64,000 nt of DNA, from positions 1,736,001 through 1,800,000 of the forward strand of contig NC_013131.1 in assembly GCF_000024025.1 (NCBI RefSeq), read 5' to 3'. The DNA is from Catenulispora acidiphila DSM 44928 (GTDB lineage Bacteria > Actinomycetota > Actinomycetes > Streptomycetales > Catenulisporaceae). Below the pieces are notes generated by a model. That model made no database searches and was not told where the DNA came from. It was given only the letters and a program-made list of their open reading frames with translations. The translations under genes were made by a program, and so were the position numbers. Positions 1 through 8,668 of this stretch are shown in pieces; position 1 is the stretch's first letter, and each line of letters starts with the position of its first letter.

Positions 1-45
1 AAAAACTAAAGAGCACCGAATAGCTACGTCGAAGGAGCCGCTGCT

Positions 46-810
46 GTGAAGGAAACCAATAAGGAAACCGACACGGCGGCGGTTCCTTCGCGTACCGAGA
101 AGAACCGCAGAGTCCTGCTCAAGCTCTCCGGCGAGGTGTTCGGCGGCGGCCAGATCGGCGTGGACCCGGAAGTCGTCAAGAGCATCGCCAAGGAGATCGC
201 GGACGTCGTCTCCGAGGGCGGGGTCGAGGTCGCGGTCGTGGTCGGCGGCGGCAACTTTTTCCGCGGCGCCGAGCTGTCGCAGCACGGCATGGAGCGCTCC
301 CGCGCGGACTACATGGGCATGCTGGGCACCGTCATGAACTGCCTGGCGCTTCAGGACTTCCTGGAGAAGCTCGGCATCCCCACGCGGGTGCAGAGCGCGA
401 TCACCATGAGCCAGGTCGCCGAGCCCTACATCCCGCGCCGGGCGATCCGGCACCTGGAGAAGGGCCGCGTCGTGATCTTCGGCGCCGGCGCCGGCATGCC
501 GTACTTCTCCACCGACACCACCGCCGCGCAGCGCGCGCTGGAGATCCACGCCGAGTCGATCCTGATGGCCAAGCAGGGCACCGACGGCGTCTACGACTCC
601 GACCCGAACAAGAACCCGGACGCGGTCAAGTACGACACGCTGTCCTACGACGAGTTCCTGGCGCGCAACCTGAAGATCGCGGACGCCACCTCGGTGTCCC
701 TGTGCCGGGACAACGGTATGCCGATCGTGGTGTTCGGCCTGCAGCCGGGCAACATCGCGCGGGCCATCCGCGGGGAGAAGCTCGGGACCGTCATCGGCCC
801 GGCGCACTAG
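46..810 (+). CDS. pyrH: UMP kinase
   Basis: Phosphorylates UMP to UDP with ATP in cytoplasmic pyrimidine nucleotide synthesis. The 254-residue protein has the bacterial UMP kinase pattern of the amino-acid kinase fold: LKLSGE at 25-30, GGGNFFRG at 67-74, [11 protein letters not shown] at 88-98, PYFSTDTTA at 152-160 and DGVYDSDP at 180-187. The GTG start is supported by GAAGGAG at 31-37, 8 nt upstream. About 17 residues precede the conserved core, slightly longer than the E. coli enzyme. The next gene is frr, the usual bacterial order; tsf and rpsB would be expected just upstream, outside the window. Identification is firm. Confidence 0.97.
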   Translation: MKETNKETDTAAVPSRTEKNRRVLLKLSGEVFGGGQIGVDPEVVKSIAKEIADVVSEGGVEVAVVVGGGNFFRGAELSQHGMERSRADYMGMLGTVMNCLALQDFLEKLGIPTRVQSAITMSQVAEPYIPRRAIRHLEKGRVVIFGAGAGMPYFSTDTTAAQRALEIHAESILMAKQGTDGVYDSDPNKNPDAVKYDTLSYDEFLARNLKIADATSVSLCRDNGMPIVVFGLQPGNIARAIRGEKLGTVIGPAH

Positions 811-916
811 CCGCGAGCCCGCACCGTATCGGTGCGGCCGGCCGCGAACGCACTAAGCTGCGCTTGAGCTTTGTAGTGGACACAGCAGAGCGCGAAGACT
901 TCTAGGGAGCCCCCAA

Positions 917-1474
917 GTGATCGATGAGACCCTCCTCGAAGCCGAGGAGAAGATGGACAAGGCCGTCGAGGTCGCCAAGGAGGATCTGTCGGGGGTCCGC
1001 ACCGGCCGCGCCAACCCGGCGATGTTCAGCAAGCTGACCGCCGACTATTACGGCTCGCCCACGCCGCTGAGCCAGATGGCCTCCTTCCAGGTCCAGGACG
1101 CGCGCATGGTGGTCATCGCGCCGTACGACAAGACGGCGCTGGGCGCGATCGAGCGCTCGATCCGGGACAGCGACCTGGGCGTGAACCCCTCCTCGGACGG
1201 TGTGGTGATCCGGGTGGTGTTCCCGCAGCTGACCGAGGAGCGCCGCAAGGAGTACATCAAGGTCGCCAAGACCAAGGGCGAGGACGCCAAGATCTCGGTC
1301 CGCAACATCCGCCGGCACTCCAAGGAGAGCCTGGACAAGCTGGCCAAGGACGGCGACGCCGGCGAGGACGACGTGCGCCGCGCCGAGAAGCACCTGGACG
1401 AGCTGACGCAGAAGCACACCGCGCAGATCGACGAGATGCTCAAGCACAAGGAAGCGGAGCTGCTGGAGGTCTGA
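917..1474 (+). CDS. frr: Ribosome recycling factor
   Basis: With EF-G it splits post-termination ribosomes so that subunits can be reused. The 185-residue length is standard for RRF. The N-terminal helix, the RTGRANP motif at 28-34 and the charged helical C-terminus (repeated E/K/R patterns from about 105 onward) match the two-domain family. The GTG start follows AGGGAG at 904-909. It lies 106 nt downstream of pyrH in the same direction and is likely co-transcribed with it. Nothing unusual is seen. Confidence 0.97.
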   Translation: MIDETLLEAEEKMDKAVEVAKEDLSGVRTGRANPAMFSKLTADYYGSPTPLSQMASFQVQDARMVVIAPYDKTALGAIERSIRDSDLGVNPSSDGVVIRVVFPQLTEERRKEYIKVAKTKGEDAKISVRNIRRHSKESLDKLAKDGDAGEDDVRRAEKHLDELTQKHTAQIDEMLKHKEAELLEV

Positions 1475-1521
1475 GCCCGCACCGGGCTCGGCCTGCCGGA
1501 CAGGCCATCCGACGTCCACCG

Positions 1522-1552
1522 CGGACCGGCGGCTATGATCGCTGCCGGTCCG
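1522..1552 (+). promoter_or_regulatory. Hairpin and possible -10 element between frr and cdsA
   Basis: A 9-bp perfect inverted repeat (1522-1530 with 1544-1552) encloses TATGAT at 1533-1538, which fits a TANNNT -10 box. It could be a weak intrinsic terminator after frr or a promoter for cdsA. No good -35 hexamer is visible 17 nt upstream, so the role is uncertain. Confidence 0.35.
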
Positions 1553-1628
1553 TCCGCGTTTTCCCACCAAGTTCACGCGAGTCGGGCGGCGGAATTCACG
1601 AGGGGCGAGTAGGGGATGGTGCGGGCGC

Positions 1629-2735
1629 ATGGCATCCACGCAGACCAGGCGCGGTGAGGCGCGGGCCCCCGGCGACGGGCCGGGCGGCGGCGGTGCCGGG
1701 CGTTCTGGCGCGGGCTCGCGCGGCGCCGGCGGTCCGGGTGGCTCCGGCGGTCAAGGTGCTCAAGGCGGCCAGGGTGGTTATGGCGGCCAAGGCGGTTATG
1801 GCGGTCCCGGCGGTCCCGGCGACGGCCCGGGCGGAGCCAACGGCGGCGGACCCGGAAGCTCCGGACCGGGCGCATACGGCACCGGCGGCACCCCCGGCCC
1901 GGCCGGCAACGCCCCCGGCAAGCCCTCCGGCCGCGCCGGACGCAACCTGCCGGCCGCCATCGGCGTCGGCGTCGCTCTGGGCGCGGTCCTGCTCGGCACG
2001 CTGTTCCTGCGCGGCGCGTTCGCGGTCGTCGTCGCGATCGCCGTGGTGATAGGCGTCCGCGAGCTCGCCCAGGCGATGTCCACCCGGGACGTGCAGGTCC
2101 CGTGGCCGCCGATCGCCGCCGGCGGGCTCGGCATGATCGCCGGGTCCTGGTTCGGCGGCCCGACCGCGATGGTCGCGGTGCTGGCGATGACCGCGCTGGC
2201 GGTGCTGGTCTGGCGGATGGCCGAGGGCGCGGACGGCTTCCTGCGCGACGCCACAGCCGGTCTGTTCACCCTGGTCTACGTCCCGATGCTGGCCTCGTTC
2301 GCGGTGCTGATGCTGGCCCAGGACAACGGCTACAAGCGCGTGATCCTGTTCCTGACGCTGCCCATCGCCAACGACACCGGCGGCTACGCGACCGGCGTCT
2401 TCTTCGGCAAGCACAAGCTGGCGCCCAAGATCTCCCCCGGAAAGACCTGGGAGGGCCTGATCGGCTCGCTGATCGTGACCGCCGCGGTCGCCTCGATCGG
2501 CATCACGCAGATGCTGGACGGCAAGGTCTGGCAGGGCGTGCTGCTCGGCGTCGCCGCGGTCGCCTCGGCCACCCTCGGCGACCTGATCGAGTCGGTCATC
2601 AAGCGGGACCTCGGCATCAAGGACATGGGAAACCTGCTCCCCGGCCACGGCGGCATCATGGACCGGCTGGACTCGATGCTGGCGACCGCGCCGGTGGCGT
2701 GGCTGCTGCTGGGATTGTTCCTCGGCTGGAAGTAG
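1629..2735 (+). CDS. cdsA: Phosphatidate cytidylyltransferase (CDP-diacylglycerol synthase)
   Basis: Makes CDP-diacylglycerol from phosphatidate and CTP in the cytoplasmic membrane, the branch point for phospholipid synthesis. The C-terminal two thirds are a series of hydrophobic segments ending in the CTP-transferase signature at 322-348 (SVIKRDLGIKD, then PGHGGIMDRLD). The first ~95 residues are a Gly-rich, disordered extension with near-repeats of GGQGGYGG, absent from compact homologues but seen in some actinobacteria. The gene follows frr as in related genomes and is followed by a long hairpin. The ATG start places all low-complexity sequence in the protein; a shorter start after it cannot be excluded. 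Confidence 0.93.
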   Translation: MASTQTRRGEARAPGDGPGGGGAGRSGAGSRGAGGPGGSGGQGAQGGQGGYGGQGGYGGPGGPGDGPGGANGGGPGSSGPGAYGTGGTPGPAGNAPGKPSGRAGRNLPAAIGVGVALGAVLLGTLFLRGAFAVVVAIAVVIGVRELAQAMSTRDVQVPWPPIAAGGLGMIAGSWFGGPTAMVAVLAMTALAVLVWRMAEGADGFLRDATAGLFTLVYVPMLASFAVLMLAQDNGYKRVILFLTLPIANDTGGYATGVFFGKHKLAPKISPGKTWEGLIGSLIVTAAVASIGITQMLDGKVWQGVLLGVAAVASATLGDLIESVIKRDLGIKDMGNLLPGHGGIMDRLDSMLATAPVAWLLLGLFLGWK

Positions 2736-2782
2736 CGGCGTGTAGTAGCGGCCTGATACGTCTCTACCTCTAGATGCAGACG

Positions 2783-2841
2783 ATAGACCGACGGCCCTGT
2801 GCGATATTCCCTAAGGGAACCGCACAGGGCCGTCGGTCTAT
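2783..2841. terminator. Long perfect hairpin between convergent genes
   Basis: A 21-bp perfect stem (2783-2803 with 2821-2841) has a 17-nt loop that contains a second small inverted repeat (TTCCCTAAGGGAA). It lies between the end of cdsA and the end of the convergent hydrolase gene, so it probably terminates transcription from both sides. There is no strong T-run, as is common in actinobacteria. Confidence 0.85.
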
Positions 2842-2856
2842 TAGCGATGTCTTCCG

Positions 2857-3648
2857 TTAGGCGGCGCGCACCATGGCGTCCTCAGGAGCGTTCTCCGCCG
2901 CGAGCACCGCCTCTACGAAACCCGTCGGGTTGTCCAGCGTGATGTTGTGTCCGCAATCCGGCAGGGCGACGACGTTCACTCCGGAGGCGGTCAGCTCCTC
3001 AGCCCCCTTCAGCGGACCGTCCGAGGCGGGGTAGAGGTAAGTCCGCGGGACGTCGAGCGTCTTCAGGATCGCGCGTCCCTCGAACCGCACCAGGTTGGCG
3101 GCGCTGCGGTACAGCGCCACCGCGCCGGCCAGCCGCATGGTCGCGCGCCAGCCGGGATGCACCTTCTCCAGCGTCTCCTCGTAGCCGCCTCCGCGCAGGA
3201 ACACGGTCTCGCCGTACCTTGCGATCTGCGAGGAGCCGGGACGCGGGATCTCCGGCGCCGGGTCTAGGTTCGAGTCGATCAGCACCAGGCCGGAGACCAG
3301 GTCCGGATGCCGGAGGGCGAGTACGGTCGCGATCGAGCCGCCCATGCTGTGCGCGAGGATCTGCGCGCCGGAGACGCCGGCCTCGCGCAGCGCGATGGCG
3401 ACCCAGTCGGCGTGGTCCTCCAGGGCGTAGTCGGCGTCGACGGGCCGGTCGCTGACGCCGAACCCGAGCAGGTCCAGCAGCAGGGAGCGCCGGCCGCGCA
3501 GACCGTCGCTGGCGGCGACCTCGGCGAAGCAGTGGGCCGAGCTGCCCCCGAGGCCGTGGATGTAGACGCGGGCCGGCTCGGTGCCGGGAAGTTCGGTCCA
3601 GCGGATCGCGGAGCCGTCGGCGCGGACCTCGGCAGCGTGCAGTGTCAT
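2857..3648 (-). CDS. Alpha/beta hydrolase
   Basis: A 263-residue cytosolic alpha/beta-hydrolase-fold protein. Visible features are the oxyanion-hole HGLGG at 31-35, the nucleophile elbow HSMGG with Ser101, a probable acid Asp210 and the catalytic His234 in DCGHN. The substrate is unknown; esterase, lipase-like or C-C hydrolase activity are all possible. The reading frame extends further upstream, but the start chosen has GGGAGGG about 6 nt before ATG. It is divergent from the PadR regulator across an 84-nt region full of palindromes, so PadR probably controls it. Confidence 0.85.
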   Translation of the reverse strand: MTLHAAEVRADGSAIRWTELPGTEPARVYIHGLGGSSAHCFAEVAASDGLRGRRSLLLDLLGFGVSDRPVDADYALEDHADWVAIALREAGVSGAQILAHSMGGSIATVLALRHPDLVSGLVLIDSNLDPAPEIPRPGSSQIARYGETVFLRGGGYEETLEKVHPGWRATMRLAGAVALYRSAANLVRFEGRAILKTLDVPRTYLYPASDGPLKGAEELTASGVNVVALPDCGHNITLDNPTGFVEAVLAAENAPEDAMVRAA

Positions 3649-3660
3649 GGCATACCCTCC

Positions 3661-3726
3661 CGTCGATATACCTCGGTATCGATGTACCTCGGCGCCGAGA
3701 AAGATACCTCGGCGCCGAGGTATCCT
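3661..3726. promoter_or_regulatory. Palindromic operator region shared by hydrolase and padR
   Basis: A perfect 22-bp palindrome (3703-3724, core CCTCGGCGCCGAGG) overlaps TATCCT at 3721-3726, a TANNNT -10 box ending 6 nt before the padR start. An imperfect second copy (TACCTCGGCGCCGAGA) is at 3685-3700 and a half-site (ATACCTCGGTAT) at 3668-3679. The arrangement fits an autoregulated PadR operator that also covers the divergent hydrolase promoter. Binding is inferred, not shown. Confidence 0.7.
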
Positions 3727-3732
3727 CAACCC

Positions 3733-4284
3733 ATGCTGGAGTTCGCGATCCTCGGCTTCCTCTTCGAAGCCCGACTGCACGGCTACGAGCTGCGCAAGCG
3801 GCTGGCCGCGCTGACCGGCCACATCCGCCCGATCGCGGACGGCACCCTCTATCCGGCGATCAAGCGCCTCGTGGAGGGCTGCTTGGTGATCAAGAACCTG
3901 GAGGCGGGGTCGATCGCCGCGCCCCGGCACATGCTGGAGCTGACCCCGGCCGGCCGCGACAAACTGCTGCGGATGCTGCGCGAGCCCCCCGAGGTCTTCG
4001 TCACTGATGAGAACCACTGGTTCTGCCTGCTGGCGTTCCTGCGCCACCTCGACGACCCGGCGGCGCAGGCCGCGGTCCTGCGGCGCCGCCTGGAGTTCCT
4101 GAGTGTCCCGGCGAGCTTCTTCTATGAGGACGATCACGCGCTGAGCGCTGAGGAGGTCGGCGACCCGTTCCGGCGCGGTGTGCTGGAGATCGCGCGTGTG
4201 ACCAGTCGCACTGAGCTGAAGTGGCTGGACGCGACCATCGAGGAGCTCGATGAACTGAGCGGTCACTCGGGCGTGGGAAACTAG
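3733..4284 (+). CDS. PadR family transcriptional regulator
   Basis: A 183-residue PadR-type repressor. The N-terminal 75 residues form the winged helix, with LEFAILGFL, the HGYELRKRL helix, and [10 protein letters not shown] just before the wing. A helical C-terminal dimerisation region (about 100-180) follows. PadR proteins usually repress a neighbouring gene until a small molecule is bound. The start at 3733 lies 6 nt after a -10 box, so the message is probably leaderless. It is divergent from the hydrolase and ends 7 nt before rlmN, so readthrough into rlmN is likely. Confidence 0.9.
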   Translation: MLEFAILGFLFEARLHGYELRKRLAALTGHIRPIADGTLYPAIKRLVEGCLVIKNLEAGSIAAPRHMLELTPAGRDKLLRMLREPPEVFVTDENHWFCLLAFLRHLDDPAAQAAVLRRRLEFLSVPASFFYEDDHALSAEEVGDPFRRGVLEIARVTSRTELKWLDATIEELDELSGHSGVGN

Positions 4285-4291
4285 TAACACT

Positions 4292-5479
4292 ATGTCTGCC
4301 GAAGCTCCCGCAACGCCCGTGCCCGCCGTCGACACCGACGCCGTCGAATCCGTCGACGTCACCATCGCGCCGAAGCCGCCGCGTCCCGGCGAGCTGACCT
4401 TCACCTCCCCGCGCCGCGCCAAGCCGCCGCGCCACCTGGCCGACCTCACCTCGGCCGAGCGCAAGAAGGCGCTGTCCGAGCTGGGCCACCAGGGCTTCCG
4501 CGCCGCGCAGGTCTCCCAGCACTACTTCGGCCACCTCGCCGACGACCCGGCCCAGTGGTCGGACGTCCCGGCCGCCAAGCGCGAGGAGCTGGCCGGCATC
4601 CTCACCCCGCGCCTGCTCACCCCGATCCGCGAGCAGACGGCCGACAACGGCACCACTCGCAAGACCCTGTGGCGCCTGTTCGACGGCGCGACGGTCGAGT
4701 CGGTGCTGATGCGCTACCGCGACCGCACCACGATGTGCGTGTCCTCCCAGGCCGGCTGCGGCATGAACTGCCCGTTCTGCGCCACCGGCCAGGCCGGTCT
4801 GACCCGCAACATGTCCACCGGCGAGATCGTCGAGCAGGTCGTGGCCGGCGCCCGGACGATGGCCCGCGGCGAGGTCCCCGGCGGTCCGGGCCGGGTCTCC
4901 AACGTCGTGTTCATGGGCATGGGCGAGCCGCTGGCGAACTACAAGGCGGTGATCGGCGCCGTGCGGCGGCTGACCGAGCCGGTGCCGGACGGCCTCGGCC
5001 TGTCCGCGCGGCACATCACGGTCTCCACCGTCGGCCTGGTCCCGGCGATCGAGAAGCTGACCGCCGAGGCGATCCCGGTCACCCTGGCCGTCTCCCTGCA
5101 CGCCCCGGACGACGAGCTGCGCGACACCCTCGTCCCGGTGAACACCCGCTGGAACGTCTCGGAGGTTCTGGACGCCGCCTGGCGCTACGCCTCGGTCACC
5201 AAGCGCCGGGTCTCCATCGAGTACGCGCTCATCAAGGACATCAACGACCAGGCCTGGCGCGCCGACCGCCTCGGCCGCATGCTCCGCAACAAGCTGGTGC
5301 ACGTGAACCTGATCCCGCTGAATCCGACCCCGGGCTCGAAGTGGACCGCCTCGCGGCCGCAGGACGAGGCCGAGTTCGTGCGCCGGCTGCAGGAGTGGGG
5401 GGTACCGGTGACGGTGCGCGACACTCGCGGCCGGGACATCGACGGGGCTTGCGGTCAGCTCGCGGCGGCGGTGAAGTAG
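4292..5479 (+). CDS. rlmN: 23S rRNA (adenine2503-C2)/tRNA methyltransferase RlmN
   Basis: Radical-SAM enzyme that methylates C2 of A2503 in 23S rRNA and of A37 in some tRNAs. The 395-residue protein contains the iron-sulfur cluster motif with Cys156, Cys160 and Cys163, a MGMGEPL motif near 208, and the C-terminal catalytic Cys387 in GRDIDGACG. The first ~35 residues are a Pro/Ala/Val-rich extension. The ATG follows the padR stop by 7 nt without a clear Shine-Dalgarno, which suggests translation coupled to padR or a leaderless start. The family assignment is firm. Confidence 0.96.
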   Translation: MSAEAPATPVPAVDTDAVESVDVTIAPKPPRPGELTFTSPRRAKPPRHLADLTSAERKKALSELGHQGFRAAQVSQHYFGHLADDPAQWSDVPAAKREELAGILTPRLLTPIREQTADNGTTRKTLWRLFDGATVESVLMRYRDRTTMCVSSQAGCGMNCPFCATGQAGLTRNMSTGEIVEQVVAGARTMARGEVPGGPGRVSNVVFMGMGEPLANYKAVIGAVRRLTEPVPDGLGLSARHITVSTVGLVPAIEKLTAEAIPVTLAVSLHAPDDELRDTLVPVNTRWNVSEVLDAAWRYASVTKRRVSIEYALIKDINDQAWRADRLGRMLRNKLVHVNLIPLNPTPGSKWTASRPQDEAEFVRRLQEWGVPVTVRDTRGRDIDGACGQLAAAVK

Positions 5480-5512
5480 GGCGGTACAGCCGCACCGACC
5501 GGGGGAGGACCC

Positions 5513-5959
5513 ATGCCGCCGACAGGATTCCATCACGTCGAGATCTGGGTGGAGGACCTGCGGGCGGTGGAGGCCTCCTGGGCCTGGCTGCTCGGCCAGC
5601 TCGGCTGGGAGCTCTACCAGAACTGGCCCGAGGGCCGCAGCTGGCGCAACGGCGATGCCTACCTCGTGGTCGAGCAGTCCTCGGCGGTCCGGCCGGGGCT
5701 GCCGTATGACCGGCTGCGTCCCGGGCTGAACCATGTGGCGGTGCACGCCCCGGACGAGACGACCGTCGACCGCATCCAGGCCGCGGGACCGGCGCACGGC
5801 TGGGAGCAGCTGTTCGCCGACGTCTACCCGCACGCCGGGGGACCGGAGCACTACGCGGCCTACCTCGCCGACGTCGCCGGGTTCGAGGTCGAGGTGGTGG
5901 CGCCGTCCGCCGCCGGGACCGCGCAGCATGGGAAGAGCGCGGCCGACGCAGAGGGTTGA
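5513..5959 (+). CDS. VOC (glyoxalase/bleomycin-resistance) family protein
   Basis: A 148-residue single-domain vicinal-oxygen-chelate protein. HHVEIWVEDL at 7-16 and NHVAVHAPD at about 74-82 mark the two beta-alpha-beta-beta-beta repeats. Such proteins bind a metal and act on varied small molecules, and the substrate is not evident. GGGAGGAC sits just before the ATG. It lies 33 nt after rlmN on the same strand and may be transcribed with it. The last ~15 residues are low-complexity. Confidence 0.82.
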   Translation: MPPTGFHHVEIWVEDLRAVEASWAWLLGQLGWELYQNWPEGRSWRNGDAYLVVEQSSAVRPGLPYDRLRPGLNHVAVHAPDETTVDRIQAAGPAHGWEQLFADVYPHAGGPEHYAAYLADVAGFEVEVVAPSAAGTAQHGKSAADAEG

Positions 5960-6001
5960 TCAGGAGGATTGGTCAGGAGGGTTGATCAACCGGGTTGATC
6001 A
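5954..6001. repeat. Three copies of GGTTGATCA including a 12-bp palindrome
   Basis: GGTTGATCA occurs at 5954-5962, 5980-5988 and 5993-6001. The middle copy extends to the perfect palindrome GGTTGATCAACC (5980-5991). The first copy contains the stop codon of the VOC gene. The cluster ends about 40 nt before the -10 box of the next gene and may be a regulator site. Confidence 0.5.
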
Positions 6002-6052
6002 TCCCTGCGTTCGGGGCGCGCGAACCGGCCCGGGCGCGGTACCGTCCGCCTC

Positions 6053-6769
6053 ATGCCCAGCGAGCGGAAAGCAGGCTTGATCGTCGTTTTCGGAGCCGGC
6101 GGGCGCGCCGGCAAGGCCGTCGTGCGGGAGTCGCTGCGTCGCGGCCATGCGGCGCTGTGCGTCGTCCGCGATCCGGCGAAGTATCCGGGCCTGGAAGCGC
6201 TCGGCGACGAGGTCGCGGTCGTCGCCGGGGATCTCACCGACGCCGGCAGCGTCGCCTCGGTGCTCGCTCAGGTGCCCGGCGAGGTCACGGCGCTGGTGAA
6301 CGCTGTCGCGCCGTTCACCGCGACGCCCGATTCGGTCGAGGGCTTCGATCCGGACTACTACGTCGGCTTGGTCGAGAATCTCAGCCAGGCTGCTCGGGAT
6401 CGGGACTGCCGAGCGGTCGAGATCGGCTTGTTCGCGATGCTGAGAACCGGCGAACTCCGGCTGTTCCAGGACGAGGTGGCGTTCCCGGCGTACTTGCGGC
6501 CGTTCGCCGTGGCTCGGCTGCGCGGGCTGAACGCGTGGCGCGATCAGGATTCCGAGGTCGACTGGCTCGTTCTCACACCGCCGCCGCGCCTTTCGCCCGA
6601 TGCGCGACCGACTGGCCGCTACCGCCTCGGCGACGACTTGCTGGACCGTGCGGCGACGCCGGTGCTGTTCTCCTACGACGACCTGGCTGTCGCGGTGCTG
6701 GACCAGATCGACACGCCGACGGTCCACCGCTGCCAGGCCGCGGTCTACGGCCTGGCTCCGGCGTCGTAG
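6053..6769 (+). CDS. NAD(P)-binding oxidoreductase (NmrA/atypical SDR type)
   Basis: A 238-residue single-domain Rossmann protein. The dinucleotide-binding motif FGAGGRAG is at 13-20, an Arg-containing second strand (VVRD) follows at about 37-40, and an acidic GDLTD stretch lies near 59-63, as in NAD(P)H-binding proteins of the NmrA/YesF type. There is no clear YxxxK pair, so catalysis is uncertain. TACCGT at 6040-6045 lies 7 nt before the ATG and no Shine-Dalgarno is present, which points to a leaderless message. It converges on the ABC permease gene with a 13-nt gap. Confidence 0.75.
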   Translation: MPSERKAGLIVVFGAGGRAGKAVVRESLRRGHAALCVVRDPAKYPGLEALGDEVAVVAGDLTDAGSVASVLAQVPGEVTALVNAVAPFTATPDSVEGFDPDYYVGLVENLSQAARDRDCRAVEIGLFAMLRTGELRLFQDEVAFPAYLRPFAVARLRGLNAWRDQDSEVDWLVLTPPPRLSPDARPTGRYRLGDDLLDRAATPVLFSYDDLAVAVLDQIDTPTVHRCQAAVYGLAPAS

Positions 6770-6782
6770 GCGTCTGACAGGC

Positions 6783-7625
6783 TTACGCGTCCCGCCTCTC
6801 GAACAGCAGCGCGCCGACGATCAGCAGCACCACGACCTCGATCAGGAACACCGTGAACCCGGTCCATGGCGCGAACGCCTTGTCCGCGTGGCGATCCGTC
6901 TCGCCGAACGCGGTCACCTGTCCGCCGGCGTTGCCCGGCATCACCTTGAACAGCCAGCGGCCGACCGAGCCGGGGATGAGCTGCACCAGGTTGCCGATGA
7001 TGAAGATCAGCGCCAGTCCGATGGTGATGGCGCCGGCGGTGTGCCGGAGCAGGAAGCCCATCGCCAGGCCGAACAGCGACAGCCCGGCGAGGTAGAGCGC
7101 GCTGCCGAAGATGGCGCGGGTGGCGCCGGGGTAGGACAGGTTCACGTTGACGTGCTTGGCGCGCAACGGGATGTTGCCGAGGTAGAAGCACAGGAACGCG
7201 GTCGCCAGTCCGATGACGAAGACCATGACGGCCAACAGGATCGCCTTGGCCACCAGGATCTCGGTCCGGCGCGGCATCGCGGTCAGCGTGGTGCGGATGC
7301 CGCCGGTGGAGTACTCGGCGCTGATCGTCATGACGCCCAGGACGTACGCCGCGATCTGGCCGACGAAGGCCAGGCCAACCAGGACGATGTCCGCGGAGTC
7401 GGGCTTGCCCGCGGCCAGGTCCTTGGCGTAGGAGTCCGCCGCGGCCAGGCAGATCAGCAGCGTGATGACCGCCGACCCGGCGAACAGGGTGACCAGGGTC
7501 CAGAAGGTCGAGCGGACGGTGCGGATCTTCAGCCACTCGCTGGAGATGACGTTGCCGAAGCCGGCGCGGCCGTCGATGGCGGGTCCGGGTCCGGGGTGCG
7601 CGGCGGTGGCGGGTGCGGCGGTCAT
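6783..7625 (-). CDS. ABC transporter permease (ABC-2 type)
   Basis: A 280-residue membrane protein. After a ~40-residue cytoplasmic N-terminus there are about six hydrophobic segments (near 42-62, 88-108, 126-150, 180-198, 208-228 and 250-275), typical of ABC-2 exporters acting on drugs, lipids or peptides. Its start codon overlaps the ATPase stop as ATGA at 7622-7625. It is the last gene of the minus-strand operon that begins with the degenerate ATPase. Substrate is unknown. Confidence 0.85.
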   Translation of the reverse strand: MTAAPATAAHPGPGPAIDGRAGFGNVISSEWLKIRTVRSTFWTLVTLFAGSAVITLLICLAAADSYAKDLAAGKPDSADIVLVGLAFVGQIAAYVLGVMTISAEYSTGGIRTTLTAMPRRTEILVAKAILLAVMVFVIGLATAFLCFYLGNIPLRAKHVNVNLSYPGATRAIFGSALYLAGLSLFGLAMGFLLRHTAGAITIGLALIFIIGNLVQLIPGSVGRWLFKVMPGNAGGQVTAFGETDRHADKAFAPWTGFTVFLIEVVVLLIVGALLFERRDA

Positions 7626-8668
7626 CGCTGCGCCTCCCCGCTGCCGGGGGGCGGTGCTTGCGGCTCGGTCCGGGTTTGCGGCTTGGTCTGGGCTTGTGGC
7701 TCAACCTGGCCCGGAGCCAGTCCCGGCTGCCCCAGGACCTGGCCGGGCGCCATGCCGGGCACGCCGGCGTGGTACTCGACGCTGTCGGCCGTCATGCTCA
7801 TGAACGCCTCCTCCAGGGACGGCTGGACCACCGCCAACTCGTGCAGCCACAGGCCGTTCTCGCCGGCCAGGTCGCCGACGGCCTCGGAGGTCACGTCGAA
7901 GACCTCCACCGCGCCCTCGTCGTCGGGCAGCGCCTCGGTGTGCCAGCCCTTGCCGCTCATCAGCTGGCGCAGCTTGCCGATGTGCGGGGAGCGGACGCGG
8001 ACGTGCGTGGTCGCGTTCTGCGCGATGAACTCGCGCATCGTGGTGTCGGCCTTGATCTGGCCGCGGCCGATGACGATGACGCGGTCGGCGGTCAACGCCA
8101 TCTCGCTCATCAGGTGGCTGGAGACGAAGACCGTGCGGCCCTGCGCCGCCAGCGACTTCATCAGGTTGCGGACCCACAGGATGCCCTCGGGGTCCAGGCC
8201 GTTGACCGGCTCGTCGAACAGCAGCGTGCCCGGATCGCCGAGCAGCGCCGCGGCGATGCCCAGGCGCTGGCCCATGCCCAGCGAGAAGTTCTTCGAGCGC
8301 TTCTTCGCCACCTGCTCCAGCCCGACCAGCCCGATGACCTCGTCGACCCGCCGCAGCGGGATGCCGTTGGACTTGGCCAGGCACGCCAGGTGGTTGTAGG
8401 CGGTCCGGCCGCCGTGCACCGCCTTGGCGTCCAGCAGCGCGCCGACCTCCCGCAGCGGCACAGGCAGGTTCCGGTAAGGCTTGCCGTCGACCGTGACCGT
8501 GCCGTCGGTGGGCCGGTCCAGCCCCAGAATCATGCGCATCGTGGTGGACTTGCCCGCACCGTTCGGCCCGAGGAACCCGGTGACGGTCCCCGCCGCGACG
8601 GAGAAGTCGGCGTGGTCGACGGCGACCTTCTCGCCATAGCGCTTGGTGAGCCCGACAGCCTGAATCAT
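7622..8668 (-). CDS. ABC transporter ATP-binding protein
   Basis: A 348-residue intact ABC ATPase that would energise the adjacent permease. It has Walker A GPNGAGKST at 34-42, signature SLGMGQ at 129-134, Walker B LLFDEP at 149-154 and a C-terminal regulatory stretch of about 120 residues rich in Gln/Pro/Ala at its end. The start chosen (ATG at 8668) has GAGGAG upstream and overlaps the stop of the preceding membrane gene as ATGA. Sequence type is close to drug-exporter and bacteriocin-immunity ATPases (CcmA/DrrA-like). Confidence 0.93.
   Translation of the reverse strand: MIQAVGLTKRYGEKVAVDHADFSVAAGTVTGFLGPNGAGKSTTMRMILGLDRPTDGTVTVDGKPYRNLPVPLREVGALLDAKAVHGGRTAYNHLACLAKSNGIPLRRVDEVIGLVGLEQVAKKRSKNFSLGMGQRLGIAAALLGDPGTLLFDEPVNGLDPEGILWVRNLMKSLAAQGRTVFVSSHLMSEMALTADRVIVIGRGQIKADTTMREFIAQNATTHVRVRSPHIGKLRQLMSGKGWHTEALPDDEGAVEVFDVTSEAVGDLAGENGLWLHELAVVQPSLEEAFMSMTADSVEYHAGVPGMAPGQVLGQPGLAPGQVEPQAQTKPQTRTEPQAPPPGSGEAQR

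Noticed and set aside
2857-4464. Extension of the alpha/beta hydrolase to 535 residues
   Set aside because: The upstream part is antisense to padR and rlmN. A good Shine-Dalgarno precedes the ATG at 3648.
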